Positions 44,542 through 53,658 of a DNA stretch of 64,000 nucleotides are shown piece by piece. This DNA is from Salinibacterium sp. SWN248 (lineage in GTDB: Bacteria; Actinomycetota; Actinomycetes; Actinomycetales; Microbacteriaceae), in the NCBI RefSeq assembly GCF_015864575.1, contig NZ_JADYWW010000001.1, positions 496,001 through 560,000 on the forward strand. The letters are read 5' to 3'. Numbering within the stretch: the first letter of the stretch is position 1; every line of letters begins with the position of its first letter. A model generated the notes under the pieces. The model did no database searches and was not told the origin of the DNA. It saw only the letters and a list, made by a program, of their open reading frames with translations. Position numbers and translations under genes: made by a program.

Positions 44542-45924
44542 TTAGAGCCAGCGATGCTCTGAGGTCGCTACGCGCGCAGCCTCGGCGAAGCGGGCGAATC
44601 GTTCGCGCTCCACCGCGTCATACGTTTCTGCCGCCACGGATGCGTCGAGCCGGTCGATCTGCGCCGACACCGCTTCGGACTGTTCGGTGCGTTGCGCGCG
44701 GTAGCCCACTTCTTGCAGCAGTTGGTACAAACGCTCGACCACTCCGGGGTCGCTCGCGCCATAGCGCCGTGGCTGAGTCAGGGCGACGTCGAGCAGGTTG
44801 ATGAAATTGTGGGGCTTGATGATCACGCGCACGATGTCGTCATCATCGGTGAGCCCGCGAGACTGAATCTCCAGGTCCGCGAGCGAGCACAGCGTCGCCG
44901 AAATATGGCCGAGCGTGTGCACTGCCGTCGTCGGGTCGTTAACTCCCGGGGAGAGAGCGCGTGCCGTGATATCCACGAGCTGGCGGATGCCAAAACCAAT
45001 ATCTTGGCTGGCCGTGCGCTCGTAGGCGAGGCTGACGGCGCCGACCAACGCACTGTTGATGGTGGCGCGTTCTTCGTCATCCATGTGGCGCATGGGGTCA
45101 CGCGGCCACCAGCGCAGCACCGGGGTGCCGCTGACCACGTGATGGCCGACGGTGTGTTCTTCGCGCGCCACGATGTCGTGTTTGATCGCGATCGTCAGCA
45201 GGCGTGAGCGATCACTGGAACGAATGAACCCTGAGCGCTTGGCGAGGCTCAGCTCGATGCGCTCGGCGGGTGGCCACTCGGGCAGTTCCGTTTCACCGGT
45301 TGCCATGGTGGATGCCACGAGCTCGATGGTCTTACTGGTTTCGAGGTACACCTGCCGCATCGTTGTCTCAATGCGCAGTTGCCGCGCGAGGTGCGCCAGG
45401 AACAGCGTGAGCATGACAACGCTCGCGAGGGTCAGGAGCGACGCCAACGTCACCGCGAGGCGCGGCACGATCGGGTCGATGCTGTCGTCGCCGTCCTGAA
45501 CCGTGCGCAACACCGTGAGGGCGTAAGCGAAGGTGCCCACGAACACCGAGAGCGTCCAGTGCACCGTCTGGTCTTTGAGGAAGGTGCGCAGCACGCGCGG
45601 CGATGCTTGGCTGCTGGCCAATTGGAGCGCGACGACGGTGAGAGAGAAAGTGAGGGAGGTTGCGGTGATCAGCGAACCCGAGATGGCCGAGAGCACGGCG
45701 CGGGCGCTTTCGGGGCCGCCGGCAAACAGGAATCGTTCAACGCCGACGGGCAATGACGAGTCAACGGCACGATCGATCAGGGGGAGCACGATGCCCAAGA
45801 TCACGGCAATGATGATCGACATCGTAGGCAACGGCCACAGCTCAGCGGCGATGCCCTCGCGCACGGTGGCGATCCACCGGCGCAGGGAATTGCGGCGTGC
45901 ACTCTGTGTTGCTAGCTCGCTCAT
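44542..45924 (-). CDS. DUF2254 membrane protein
   Basis: The 460-residue protein has about four N-terminal membrane segments (IIIAVILGIVLPLIDRAV to LLTLASVVMLTLFLAHL) and the DUF2254 sequence SGSLITATSLTFSLTVVALQLASSQASPRVL, then a soluble C-terminal region with DIGFGIRQLVDITARALSPGVNDPTTAV. Function is unknown. It is divergent from the MscS channel, 96 bases away. Confidence 0.9.
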   Translation of the reverse strand: MSELATQSARRNSLRRWIATVREGIAAELWPLPTMSIIIAVILGIVLPLIDRAVDSSLPVGVERFLFAGGPESARAVLSAISGSLITATSLTFSLTVVALQLASSQASPRVLRTFLKDQTVHWTLSVFVGTFAYALTVLRTVQDGDDSIDPIVPRLAVTLASLLTLASVVMLTLFLAHLARQLRIETTMRQVYLETSKTIELVASTMATGETELPEWPPAERIELSLAKRSGFIRSSDRSRLLTIAIKHDIVAREEHTVGHHVVSGTPVLRWWPRDPMRHMDDEERATINSALVGAVSLAYERTASQDIGFGIRQLVDITARALSPGVNDPTTAVHTLGHISATLCSLADLEIQSRGLTDDDDIVRVIIKPHNFINLLDVALTQPRRYGASDPGVVERLYQLLQEVGYRAQRTEQSEAVSAQIDRLDASVAAETYDAVERERFARFAEAARVATSEHRWL

Positions 45925-46020
45925 GACATCCCTCTCGAATTGCCCTAGTTAATCACGTCAGCCTTTGTTGTGGTGCCTGCCCCTAGGCTGGAGCAACGCC
46001 AATGAAAGGAAATCACTCGA

Positions 46021-47256
46021 TTGTTTGAATGGGTATCGTGGCTGGGTCTTGCCGTTGCTGTCGTGATTGCGCTTGTCGCCGTCGTCATTGCCGTCGGGGT
46101 GATCTCTCTCATTGTGCGCGGCATCGCACGGCTTCGGCCTGGGGTTTACGAAACCTTGGCTCCAACTCGCCGCCGACTTCGCGTACTCATGGCCTTGCTT
46201 GCCGTGTGGGCTGCGATCTCGATCACTCTTCCGGTGGAGAGCATGCGCGACGTTATCGATGGTGTTCTTCTCGTGCTGGTGATTGCCGCCAGCGGCTGGG
46301 TGCTGATCGCCGTGATCAACCTTTTGCTCAATCGCACCCTCACTCGATACCCCACTGACGTTCCCGACAACCGGGCTGCTCGCCGAATCCGCACCCAGAT
46401 TCAACTGATTCGCCGCATCCTCGGAGCGGTCATCATCATCGTCACGATCGGCGCCATCCTCTTGACGCTCCCCGGTGCCGAAGCACTCGGCGCCAGTGTG
46501 CTCGCCTCTGCTGGTCTCGTCAGCGTTGTGGCCGGTATCGCCGCGCAGTCCGCTCTCGCCAACGTCTTTGCCGGAATGCAGCTCGCCTTCAGCGACGCCA
46601 TCCGAGTGGATGACGTCGTGATCGCCGACGGCGAATGGGGTCGCATCGAAGAGATCACCCTCACCTACATCGTCGTGAGCATCTGGGATCAGCGCCGCCT
46701 CGTGCTGCCCTCCACGTACTTCACGACCACGCCATTCCAGAACTGGACCCGTAACGCCACCGAACTTCTCGGCGAGATCAACTTCGATCTCGACTGGCGC
46801 GTCAACATCGACCAGATGCGCGTGCATCTCAAGAAGATCGTTGCCGAATCCGACCTGTGGGACGGCCGCACCGCCAACATCCAAGTCGTGGACGCCACGG
46901 GTGGCTTCGTGCGCGTTCGCGTGCTGATTAGCGCCGCAGACTCTGGCGCTCAATGGGACCTCCGCACTCACGTGCGCGAAGAGATGGTCGGCTGGCTGCA
47001 GCAGAAAGACTCCGCAGCCCTGCCGCGCACTCGCGTGCTCATGGTCGACAACGAAGCCCGTGGTCGCACCAAGGGCTCGGTCGAACCTCAAGAGCGCGGC
47101 CTCTTCAGCGGTAGCGCTGAGGCCGACGCTCGTCGTCAAGAGTTCACGGGGGCGATTCCGGTTCAAGACAACGTTCCCGAAAACCTCGTTGGCCCAGAAG
47201 AGACCGATGCTGATGAGGCTCAGGCTTCCACTGACAAGCGCGTCATCAACGACTAG
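46021..47256 (+). CDS. MscS-family mechanosensitive channel
   Basis: The 411-residue protein starts at TTG with AAAGGAA nearby. Several helices precede the pore TM3-like segment LGASVLASAGLVSVVAGIAAQSALANVFAGMQLAF, followed by the beta domain (DDVVIADGEWGRIEEITLTYIVV, then LVLPSTYFTTTPFQNW). It releases solutes on osmotic down-shift. The last ~60 residues are acidic and cytoplasmic. The CPBP gene follows after 12 bases. Confidence 0.93.
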   Translation: MFEWVSWLGLAVAVVIALVAVVIAVGVISLIVRGIARLRPGVYETLAPTRRRLRVLMALLAVWAAISITLPVESMRDVIDGVLLVLVIAASGWVLIAVINLLLNRTLTRYPTDVPDNRAARRIRTQIQLIRRILGAVIIIVTIGAILLTLPGAEALGASVLASAGLVSVVAGIAAQSALANVFAGMQLAFSDAIRVDDVVIADGEWGRIEEITLTYIVVSIWDQRRLVLPSTYFTTTPFQNWTRNATELLGEINFDLDWRVNIDQMRVHLKKIVAESDLWDGRTANIQVVDATGGFVRVRVLISAADSGAQWDLRTHVREEMVGWLQQKDSAALPRTRVLMVDNEARGRTKGSVEPQERGLFSGSAEADARRQEFTGAIPVQDNVPENLVGPEETDADEAQASTDKRVIND

Positions 47257-47268
47257 GAGTCATTCACG

Positions 47269-48111
47269 ATGCCCGGCCTCGACAATGTTGTCAGTTCCCC
47301 GCCACTCAGTTCACGCAGCTGGGGGTTGGTGCCGGCAGCGCTGTTGAGCGGATCGGCGGTGCTGATGTTCTCGCTTCGGCTTCCGCTGCTGGGCTATGTC
47401 GTGGTGGCATTTGCGCTCGCCGCCGCGTGGTTCACCGACAGCCGCAAGCACACCGAGGGGCTCGCGAAAGACCTGCTGCTGATCGCGGTCGGCATGATCA
47501 TCGTCTCCACGGTGTCGGTTGAAGCCGACATCAGCTGGGGCAACTTCTTCCTGCTCGGTTTCGTGCTGGCTGCGGCCGTTGCCGTGCCCTACGCACTGTC
47601 ACGTTTTGTGTTCAAAGACCGTCTCATCCGCTTTCCATGGCGGGGCGGATGGCCGTGGAACCGCGTTCAGTGGGGCTACCTGTTTCTCGTGCTCTTTCTC
47701 GGCTGGCTCATTCTGCCGTTCTACTTCATTACGAGTGGCGTGTACCTCAACTGGCCCATCGTCACGACGCCCGACGAGATCGGCCGTCTCTTCGTTGGTG
47801 TGAACGCCGTCGGCACGTGGGATGAGCTGTTCTTCATCCTCACCGTCTTCGTGCTCTTCCGTCGACACTTCCCGGTGTGGCAGGCCAACCTGCTGCAGAT
47901 GGTGATCTTCGTGGCGTTCCTGTGGGAACTCGGCTACCAATCGTGGGGCCCGCTGCTCACCATCCCGTTCGCCCTGCTGCAGGGCTGGATCTACTCGACC
48001 ACCAAGTCGCTCGTCTACGTGCTGAGCGTGCACCTACTGTTCGACGCGGTGGTGTTCCTCGTCATCGTGCACGCCAGAAACCCGGGAGTGATCGGGTTCT
48101 TCCTGCTGTAG
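47269..48111 (+). CDS. CPBP/CAAX-type intramembrane protein
   Basis: The 280-residue protein has about eight hydrophobic segments. The CPBP motifs are partly visible: GTWDELFFILTVFVLFRR in the place of EExxxR, and SVHLLFDAVVFLVI for the His motif near the C-terminus. The first motif lacks the second Glu (DE instead of EE), so peptidase activity is uncertain. It is in an operon with the MscS gene. Confidence 0.75.
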   Translation: MPGLDNVVSSPPLSSRSWGLVPAALLSGSAVLMFSLRLPLLGYVVVAFALAAAWFTDSRKHTEGLAKDLLLIAVGMIIVSTVSVEADISWGNFFLLGFVLAAAVAVPYALSRFVFKDRLIRFPWRGGWPWNRVQWGYLFLVLFLGWLILPFYFITSGVYLNWPIVTTPDEIGRLFVGVNAVGTWDELFFILTVFVLFRRHFPVWQANLLQMVIFVAFLWELGYQSWGPLLTIPFALLQGWIYSTTKSLVYVLSVHLLFDAVVFLVIVHARNPGVIGFFLL

Positions 48112-48145
48112 CAGGCAGTGCGGCGGTGCCGCCGATCCTGCGAAG

Positions 48146-48610
48146 TTACTCTTTGCCGCCGGGAGGACCCACGGTGATCAGCACGACGTAGAGCAGAATG
48201 ACGGCGCCCGCGATCAGCGCAACCAAGATGTACGGGTGGTTCAAGAACCAGCGCATCGTGCGGTCGACCCAGCCAGCATCTCGCGGATGATCGGATGCTT
48301 CCTTGCGCCAGTCGCCCTTGAGACGACCCGAGCGTGCAAGCCACAGCTCCACCGGAATGGTCGCGTACGGAATCACGGCGCTACCGATGGTGAGAACGGC
48401 GGTGCCGACGCTCCAACGCTGGTTCACCGTCAACAACACGGCCGTGGCACCGTAGGCGAGGAAGACGAAACCGTGGATGGCCCCACCGATCGACACCGCG
48501 ACATCCAGCCCCGCCGTAGCGCGCAAGATGAGGCCGGTGATGAGCAGGGTCCAGGTGACCGCCTCAGCAAAGGCAAGAACACGGAACAGTGACTTCGGGG
48601 TCGCAAACAT
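48146..48610 (-). CDS. DUF3817 integral membrane protein
   Basis: The 154-residue protein has the DUF3817 start (FRVLAFAEAVTWTLLITGLILR) with AIHGFVFLAYGATAVLL and a final helix YILVALIAGAVILLYVVLITV. Four to five membrane segments. It is 19 bases downstream of purQ on the same strand and may be cotranscribed; function unknown. Confidence 0.85.
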   Translation of the reverse strand: MFATPKSLFRVLAFAEAVTWTLLITGLILRATAGLDVAVSIGGAIHGFVFLAYGATAVLLTVNQRWSVGTAVLTIGSAVIPYATIPVELWLARSGRLKGDWRKEASDHPRDAGWVDRTMRWFLNHPYILVALIAGAVILLYVVLITVGPPGGKE

Positions 48611-48628
48611 GGGGCCGAGCTTTCAGTT

Positions 48629-49327
48629 TTAGGCGTTGGCCATCAACGAGCTGATCGCGCTCGTGAAGAACGTGAGGCCGTCGGTGCCCGAACGCATGGC
48701 AGCGCGAGTGTCTGGGCCAAAACCAGGCTCGGTCGCGTGCTCGGGATGAGGCATCAGACCAACAACGTTGCCACGAGCATTCGAGATGCCAGCAATGTCA
48801 TTCGCCGACCCGTTGGGGTTGACCTCGAGGTAGCGGAACACAACCTGGCCTTCACCCTCAAGGCGGTCAAGAGTGTTCTGGTCGGCGATGTAGCCGCCCT
48901 CACCGTTCTTGAGCGGGATGATGATCTCTTCGTCTTCTTTGAAGCCGTTGCTCCACGCGGTGTCGACGTTCTCGACGCGCAGCTTCTGGTCGCGGCAGAC
49001 AAAGTCGCCGTGATCGTTGCGCACGAGGCCGCCAGGTAGAAGGTGTGACTCCACCAAAATCTGGAAACCGTTGCAGATGCCCAAAACAGGCATTCCGGCG
49101 TTAGCGGCCGTGATGACTTCGCTCATGATGGGCGAGTGGGCTGCGATTGCGCCGGCACGGAGGTAGTCGCCGTAGCTGAAACCACCGGGCAGAACGATGG
49201 CATCCACGTTCTTGAGGTCGTGGTCGCCGTGCCACAGGGCTACCGGCTCACCGCCACCCAGCTTGACAGCACGCTGAGCGTCACGGTCGTCGAGCGAACC
49301 CGGGAAGGTGATGACTCCGACGCGCAC
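48629..49327 (-). CDS. purQ: Phosphoribosylformylglycinamidine synthase, glutaminase subunit
   Basis: Supplies ammonia to PurL. The 232-residue class I glutamine amidotransferase has the nucleophile Cys in [15 protein letters not shown] and the His/Glu pair in [15 protein letters not shown]. The GTG start shares one base with the stop of purS. The purL subunit is separate, at 26741-29092. Confidence 0.97.
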   Translation of the reverse strand: MRVGVITFPGSLDDRDAQRAVKLGGGEPVALWHGDHDLKNVDAIVLPGGFSYGDYLRAGAIAAHSPIMSEVITAANAGMPVLGICNGFQILVESHLLPGGLVRNDHGDFVCRDQKLRVENVDTAWSNGFKEDEEIIIPLKNGEGGYIADQNTLDRLEGEGQVVFRYLEVNPNGSANDIAGISNARGNVVGLMPHPEHATEPGFGPDTRAAMRSGTDGLTFFTSAISSLMANA

Positions 49328-49599
49328 TATGCGCCCTGAGCGTCGTCGGCGGGGCGAGCCTCGCCGACATAAATAACGTCTTCAATGACCGTGTTGGCGA
49401 GAAGATCGTTCGCGATCTCGCGGGCCTCAGCCAGCAGCTCATCAGTGATCGGGCCCTCAACGGTGAGCTCAAAACGCTTACCGATGCGCACCGCGCTGAA
49501 CTCGCTCTTGTCGAGACGGACGAGGGCGCCGGCTACGGCCTTACCCTGAGGATCGAGGATTTCAGCCTTAGGCATTACCTCGACGACAATAATTGGCAC
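49327..49599 (-). CDS. purS: Phosphoribosylformylglycinamidine synthase, PurS subunit
   Basis: The 90-residue product ([21 protein letters not shown], then [13 protein letters not shown]) is the small subunit that bridges PurL and PurQ. GTG 49599 is supported by TGGAG seven bases upstream on the minus strand; the longer frame to 49731 has no family match before it. It overlaps purQ by one base. Confidence 0.95.
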   Translation of the reverse strand: MPIIVVEVMPKAEILDPQGKAVAGALVRLDKSEFSAVRIGKRFELTVEGPITDELLAEAREIANDLLANTVIEDVIYVGEARPADDAQGA

Positions 49600-49656
49600 C
49601 GAATCACTCCATGATTTCGCGCGGGCGGATTGCACCAAGTCTAGCGGAGGGTAGCC

Positions 49657-50922
49657 GTGCGCCAGACTGTACCCATGGACATTGACCGCGCAGTGCAATC
49701 TCGCATCGTTCGTACGCTCGTTGCGGGGCAAGTGCTCGCCGGTCTGGGGCTCGGAGCAACCGTTGCCGTCGGTGCGATTCTGGCTGCCGATCTAGGTGGC
49801 GAGACGCTCTCGGGTGCCGCCGCGACCTCCAGCACCCTGGGCGCTGCGCTTGTATCGATTCCGCTGGCACGACTTGCTCAGCGTTGGGGGCGGCGGCCTG
49901 CACTGGCACTGGGCGCGGGCGTTGCGGCCGGCGGTTCGCTCATCACCGTTATCGCGGTGGGCGTCGCGTTCTTCCCGCTCCTCATTCTTGGTTTTGCGAT
50001 GCTCGGTGTCGGAACGGCCGTTGGTCTTCAGGCGCGCTTTGCGGCGACGGATGTCGCGGCTCCGGCACACCGCGGTCGTGACCTCTCTCTCGTTGTCTGG
50101 TCGACCACGATCGGTGCCGTCGCCGGCCCGAACCTCATCGGCCCGGGCGAAGCGATTGCGCAGTGGCTCTCGTTGCCCACCAACACCGGATCGTTTGTCT
50201 TCGCGATCGCCGCGCAGCTCGCAGCGATGGCGCTCTATCTTGTGGCGCTGCGCCCCGATCCGCTCACTCTCGCTCGCAACCGCCCCGTCGATGCTGCGGT
50301 TGCTGCGGATGCCGGAATCGTGCGCGGTCGTGGCCCGTTGGTCTTCGCTATCGCTGCTATCGCGATTAGCCATGCGGTGATGGTCTCGATCATGGCAATG
50401 ACTCCCGTGCACTTGAGCCACCACGGAGCGAGCCTCACGATTATCGGCTTCACCATCAGCCTGCACATCGCCGGTATGTACGCACTCTCGCCCGTGTTCG
50501 GTTGGGCGAGTGACCGTTTCGGGCGCATCCCGACAATTCTTATTGGGCAAGGGTTCTTCGCGGCATCCGTCGTGGTCGTTGCGCTGGGAGAACTCAGCAA
50601 CACGGCTGTCACCGTCGGGCTTGTGTTGCTCGGGCTCGGCTGGAGCGCATCAACCGTTGCGGGCTCGGCACTCGTCGCCGACCTTGCGACCGGAAAAACG
50701 AAGCTCCGCATTCAGGGTCGCAGTGACACCATCATGAGTCTCGCCGGTGCCTTCGGCGGAGGGTTTGCGGGGCCCATCCTCACGCAAGTTGGCTACGCCG
50801 GCCTCGCCTGGGGGGCCGGAATCCTGGTGCTGGTCGTTACGGTGGCCGCGCTTGTCGTCTGGCGAAGCGCTGCTGTTGCCGCAGCCGAAGAAGTATTGCT
50901 CGACGACAAAGTCACCTCATAA
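49657..50922 (+). CDS. MFS transporter
   Basis: The 421-residue protein has twelve predicted helices, the motif LARLAQRWGRRPALALG between helices 2 and 3 and the matching GWASDRFGRIPTILIGQ between 8 and 9. GTG 49657 has GGAGG (49646-49650) six bases upstream; ATG 49675 is an alternative. Divergent from purS. A drug or metabolite exporter is likely; no substrate can be assigned. Confidence 0.9.
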   Translation: MRQTVPMDIDRAVQSRIVRTLVAGQVLAGLGLGATVAVGAILAADLGGETLSGAAATSSTLGAALVSIPLARLAQRWGRRPALALGAGVAAGGSLITVIAVGVAFFPLLILGFAMLGVGTAVGLQARFAATDVAAPAHRGRDLSLVVWSTTIGAVAGPNLIGPGEAIAQWLSLPTNTGSFVFAIAAQLAAMALYLVALRPDPLTLARNRPVDAAVAADAGIVRGRGPLVFAIAAIAISHAVMVSIMAMTPVHLSHHGASLTIIGFTISLHIAGMYALSPVFGWASDRFGRIPTILIGQGFFAASVVVVALGELSNTAVTVGLVLLGLGWSASTVAGSALVADLATGKTKLRIQGRSDTIMSLAGAFGGGFAGPILTQVGYAGLAWGAGILVLVVTVAALVVWRSAAVAAAEEVLLDDKVTS

Positions 50923-50925
50923 CAA

Positions 50926-50956
50926 AGGCCTCTCCGCGCAGTGTGCAGAGAGGCCT
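50926..50956. terminator. Bidirectional terminator between MFS and YceI genes
   Basis: AGGCCTCTC (50926-50934) pairs with GAGAGGCCT (50948-50956) around a 13-base loop. On the minus strand the stem is followed by TTTGTT. It ends both the MFS gene (three bases away) and yceI. Confidence 0.75.
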
Positions 50957-50980
50957 CGTCAGGAAATCGCGAGAGCGCGA

Positions 50981-51538
50981 CTACTGCTGGAGTGCAGCCT
51001 GAAGGTCGAAGGTGAGGGCCACGTCTTCGCCGAGAAGAACGCCGCCGGTTTCGAGAGCTGCGTTGTAGTTCACGCCGAAGTTGGTGCGGTTGATCACAGT
51101 GCTGGCGCTTGCCGCCGCAATGGTCTGGCCGTAGGGGTTCTGGGCGATGCCGCCGAACTCGCCCTTCAGGGTGACAGGCTTCGTGACGCCACGGAGGGTG
51201 AGGTCGCCCTCGATGGTGAGGTCATCGCCGTTGATTGCGACAGAGGTCGACTTAAAGGTGGCGGTGGGGAACTGCTCAACATTGAAGAAGTCGTTGTTGC
51301 GCAGGTGGCCGTCGCGGTCTGCCTGGTTGGTGTTGATCGTCGCCATGGCGATCTCTGCCGTCACCGAGTTCTCGGCGGGCGTTTCGGAGGTGACGATGGT
51401 GCCCGAGAAACCCTCGAAGGTTCCGCGAACCTTGCTGATCATGAGGTGCTTGACGGTGAAAGAAACCGTCGAGTGAGTGGCATCAATGTGCCACGTGCCG
51501 GTAGTGAAGCTGGGGTGTTCAAGGAGAGAAGTAGTCAT
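50981..51538 (-). CDS. YceI family polyisoprenoid-binding-like protein
   Basis: The product (185 residues from ATG 51538) is a lipocalin-like YceI beta barrel: TWHIDATHSTVSFTVKHLMISKVRGTFEGF at the start, then DGHLRNNDFFNVEQFPTATFKS and LTIEGDLTLRGVTKPVTL. There is no signal peptide, as in many actinobacterial members. The family binds isoprenoid chains. It stands alone. Confidence 0.92.
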   Translation of the reverse strand: MTTSLLEHPSFTTGTWHIDATHSTVSFTVKHLMISKVRGTFEGFSGTIVTSETPAENSVTAEIAMATINTNQADRDGHLRNNDFFNVEQFPTATFKSTSVAINGDDLTIEGDLTLRGVTKPVTLKGEFGGIAQNPYGQTIAAASASTVINRTNFGVNYNAALETGGVLLGEDVALTFDLQAALQQ

Positions 51539-51676
51539 GTAGATCGGCAACTCTCAGTGGGGCTAATCCATTCCGAGAGTGCGGGTCTGTTCGCTGGGAG
51601 CGTGACTCAGCAATCATCGAGGCCACCCACAGCATCCGCTGCCCAATTGACGAGCGACAGTAGGTAGGCTCGCACT

Positions 51677-52687
51677 ATGGACACCACGGGACTCGACGAA
51701 TTTCTTGAGCACAACGACTTCTCTGGCACGGTCCTCATCAAGCGAGGTAACGCCACCATTTACGAGGCTGTCGCGGGCAAGGCCAGCCAGCGCTGGGATG
51801 TGCTGAATACGCCAGATACTCGCTTCGACTCGAGCTCGATCACCAAACTTTTCACGAGCGTTGCTGCGCTGCAGCAAGTGTCGAAGGATGACCTCGACCT
51901 CGAGACATCCATCCACCACTATGTTGATTTGGCCGAGACCGAGATCGACCCGGCCGTGACGCTGTTGCATGTGCTCACCCACACGAGCGGCATTGCGGAT
52001 GACGTGGATGAAGAGGAGGGCGAAAGCTACGCCGACCTCTGGGCAGAATTCCCGACCTACACAATTCTTGAGCCCGCCGACCAGCTCCCCACCTTTGTGA
52101 ACAAGGAGTCGCTGGCCGAGCCCGGTGTCGAATGCGTTTACACCAACGCGGGTTACGTGCTCGCAGGCCTTGCGCTTGAGAAGGTCACGAAGACCGACTA
52201 CCGCCAGTACATTTTCGACGAGGTTTTCACGCCGGCCGGCATGGTCGACTCGGGGTTCTATGACCGTCGGGATGCCGCCCCTCGCGTTGCCGAGGGCTGG
52301 GACTACATCGACGGCCGTTGGGTTTCCAATATCTACAGCGCCCCGCCCATTGGTCTGCCCGATGGCGGAGCTCACGTCACCGCCGCCGACCTCATTCGCT
52401 TCATTCAGGCTGTGCGCAACGGCGAGCTTCTCGACACCGAATTCACCGAAGAGTTTCTCACCCCGCAGGTGCAGTACGACGAAGAGACCTGGTACGGCTT
52501 CGGTCTCGAGTTCGACATGAATGAAGACGGCACCGTGCGCAGCTACTTCGCCGACGGTGTCAGCCCCGGCGCCTCCGGAATCGTGCGCCACTACCTCGAG
52601 AACGGTCTCGACGTTGTGGTGCTTTCGAACTCCGAAGAGGGCGCGTGGCCGGTCATCCGCGAGATCGACGAACGCCTCGGCGGGTAA
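51677..52687 (+). CDS. Serine hydrolase, beta-lactamase/esterase (class C) family
   Basis: The 336-residue protein has the SxxK motif in SSSITKLFTSVAAL (about residue 55), the YxN motif in CVYTNAGYVLAGLAL, and LTHTSGIADD. No signal peptide is seen, so it is probably a cytoplasmic esterase or peptidase rather than a resistance enzyme. Monocistronic. Confidence 0.88.
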   Translation: MDTTGLDEFLEHNDFSGTVLIKRGNATIYEAVAGKASQRWDVLNTPDTRFDSSSITKLFTSVAALQQVSKDDLDLETSIHHYVDLAETEIDPAVTLLHVLTHTSGIADDVDEEEGESYADLWAEFPTYTILEPADQLPTFVNKESLAEPGVECVYTNAGYVLAGLALEKVTKTDYRQYIFDEVFTPAGMVDSGFYDRRDAAPRVAEGWDYIDGRWVSNIYSAPPIGLPDGGAHVTAADLIRFIQAVRNGELLDTEFTEEFLTPQVQYDEETWYGFGLEFDMNEDGTVRSYFADGVSPGASGIVRHYLENGLDVVVLSNSEEGAWPVIREIDERLGG

Positions 52688-52733
52688 CCTGTCGGTTCGC
52701 TAGCTCGCTAGTGCGCTCGGCGGCTAGCTCGCG

Positions 52734-53594
52734 CTACTGCGCAGTGCTGACGCGAATTGTGTTGGCCCACGGGTCATCGAAGCTGAGGGTCTGGCCATCG
52801 TGACGCAGCGGGATGCCGTGGTGTGTCATCCGTTCGCCAAGCGCTCCGAGATCGTCGGCATTCGGCACCGCTATATCGATTTGGGCAAGCCCGAGTGCGG
52901 GCAGGCGCGGACCAGCGCCGCTCGAGTTCCACGTGTTCATAGCCATGTGGTGGTGGTAGCCGCCGGCGCTCACGAACACGGCGCTTCCGGGGATTTCGGT
53001 GGTCGCTTCGAAGCCGAGATGGTTCACGTAAAACTCGCGGGCTGTTTTTACGTCGCCGACTTGCAGGTGCACGTGGCCGACGCGGGCACCACCGATGACG
53101 GGCTGCTCGACGGCGGCCTCGGTGAGGTACTCCTGAAGGAAGCTGTTGGGGTCGAGAAAGAGGGTCGCCATTTCGACGGCGCCGTGGGTCCAGCTCCACT
53201 GGGTGCGGTCGCGATCCCAATAGAGCTCAACGCCATTGCCTTCGGGGTCGGTGAAATAGAACGCTTTGCTCACGAGGTGGTCGGCGCTGCCGGTGAAGGT
53301 CTTCGGGTAGCGAGTGGCGACCGAATAGACGGATGCCGCCAGCGCTTCTTCGGTGTCGAACAGAATGGCGGTGTGGAACAGTCCGGCATCGCGCGGGCTC
53401 GCGTGCTTGAGCGCGGGGGAATGCTTAAGGATCACGACGGGCGTGGTGCCGCGACCGAGAACGACCGTGTCAGAAGACTCGCTCAGCACGGTTAGCGCCA
53501 CGGCATCCCGGTAGTACGCGGTGAGCGCATCAAGGTTTGCGACGCTGAGCGTCACCGCGCCCATGGCGGTGTCGGCGGCAAGGAGATCGGTCAT
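52734..53594 (-). CDS. Two-domain VOC/glyoxalase-fold protein (CatE-like)
   Basis: The 286-residue protein has two VOC modules. The first contains FHTAILFDTEEALAA and the metal Glu region GNGVELYWDRDR; the second has VGHVHLQVGDVKTAREFYVNHLGF and GGYHHHMAMNTWNS. This matches the CatE-type extradiol dioxygenase family. The substrate is unknown and no aromatic pathway is adjacent. Confidence 0.87.
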   Translation of the reverse strand: MTDLLAADTAMGAVTLSVANLDALTAYYRDAVALTVLSESSDTVVLGRGTTPVVILKHSPALKHASPRDAGLFHTAILFDTEEALAASVYSVATRYPKTFTGSADHLVSKAFYFTDPEGNGVELYWDRDRTQWSWTHGAVEMATLFLDPNSFLQEYLTEAAVEQPVIGGARVGHVHLQVGDVKTAREFYVNHLGFEATTEIPGSAVFVSAGGYHHHMAMNTWNSSGAGPRLPALGLAQIDIAVPNADDLGALGERMTHHGIPLRHDGQTLSFDDPWANTIRVSTAQ

Positions 53595-53658
53595 GGCCGG
53601 TACAACCTTGCCGCCAACAGCGGTATTCCGAAAGCTCTGGGGGAGTGGGCGGGCAGAC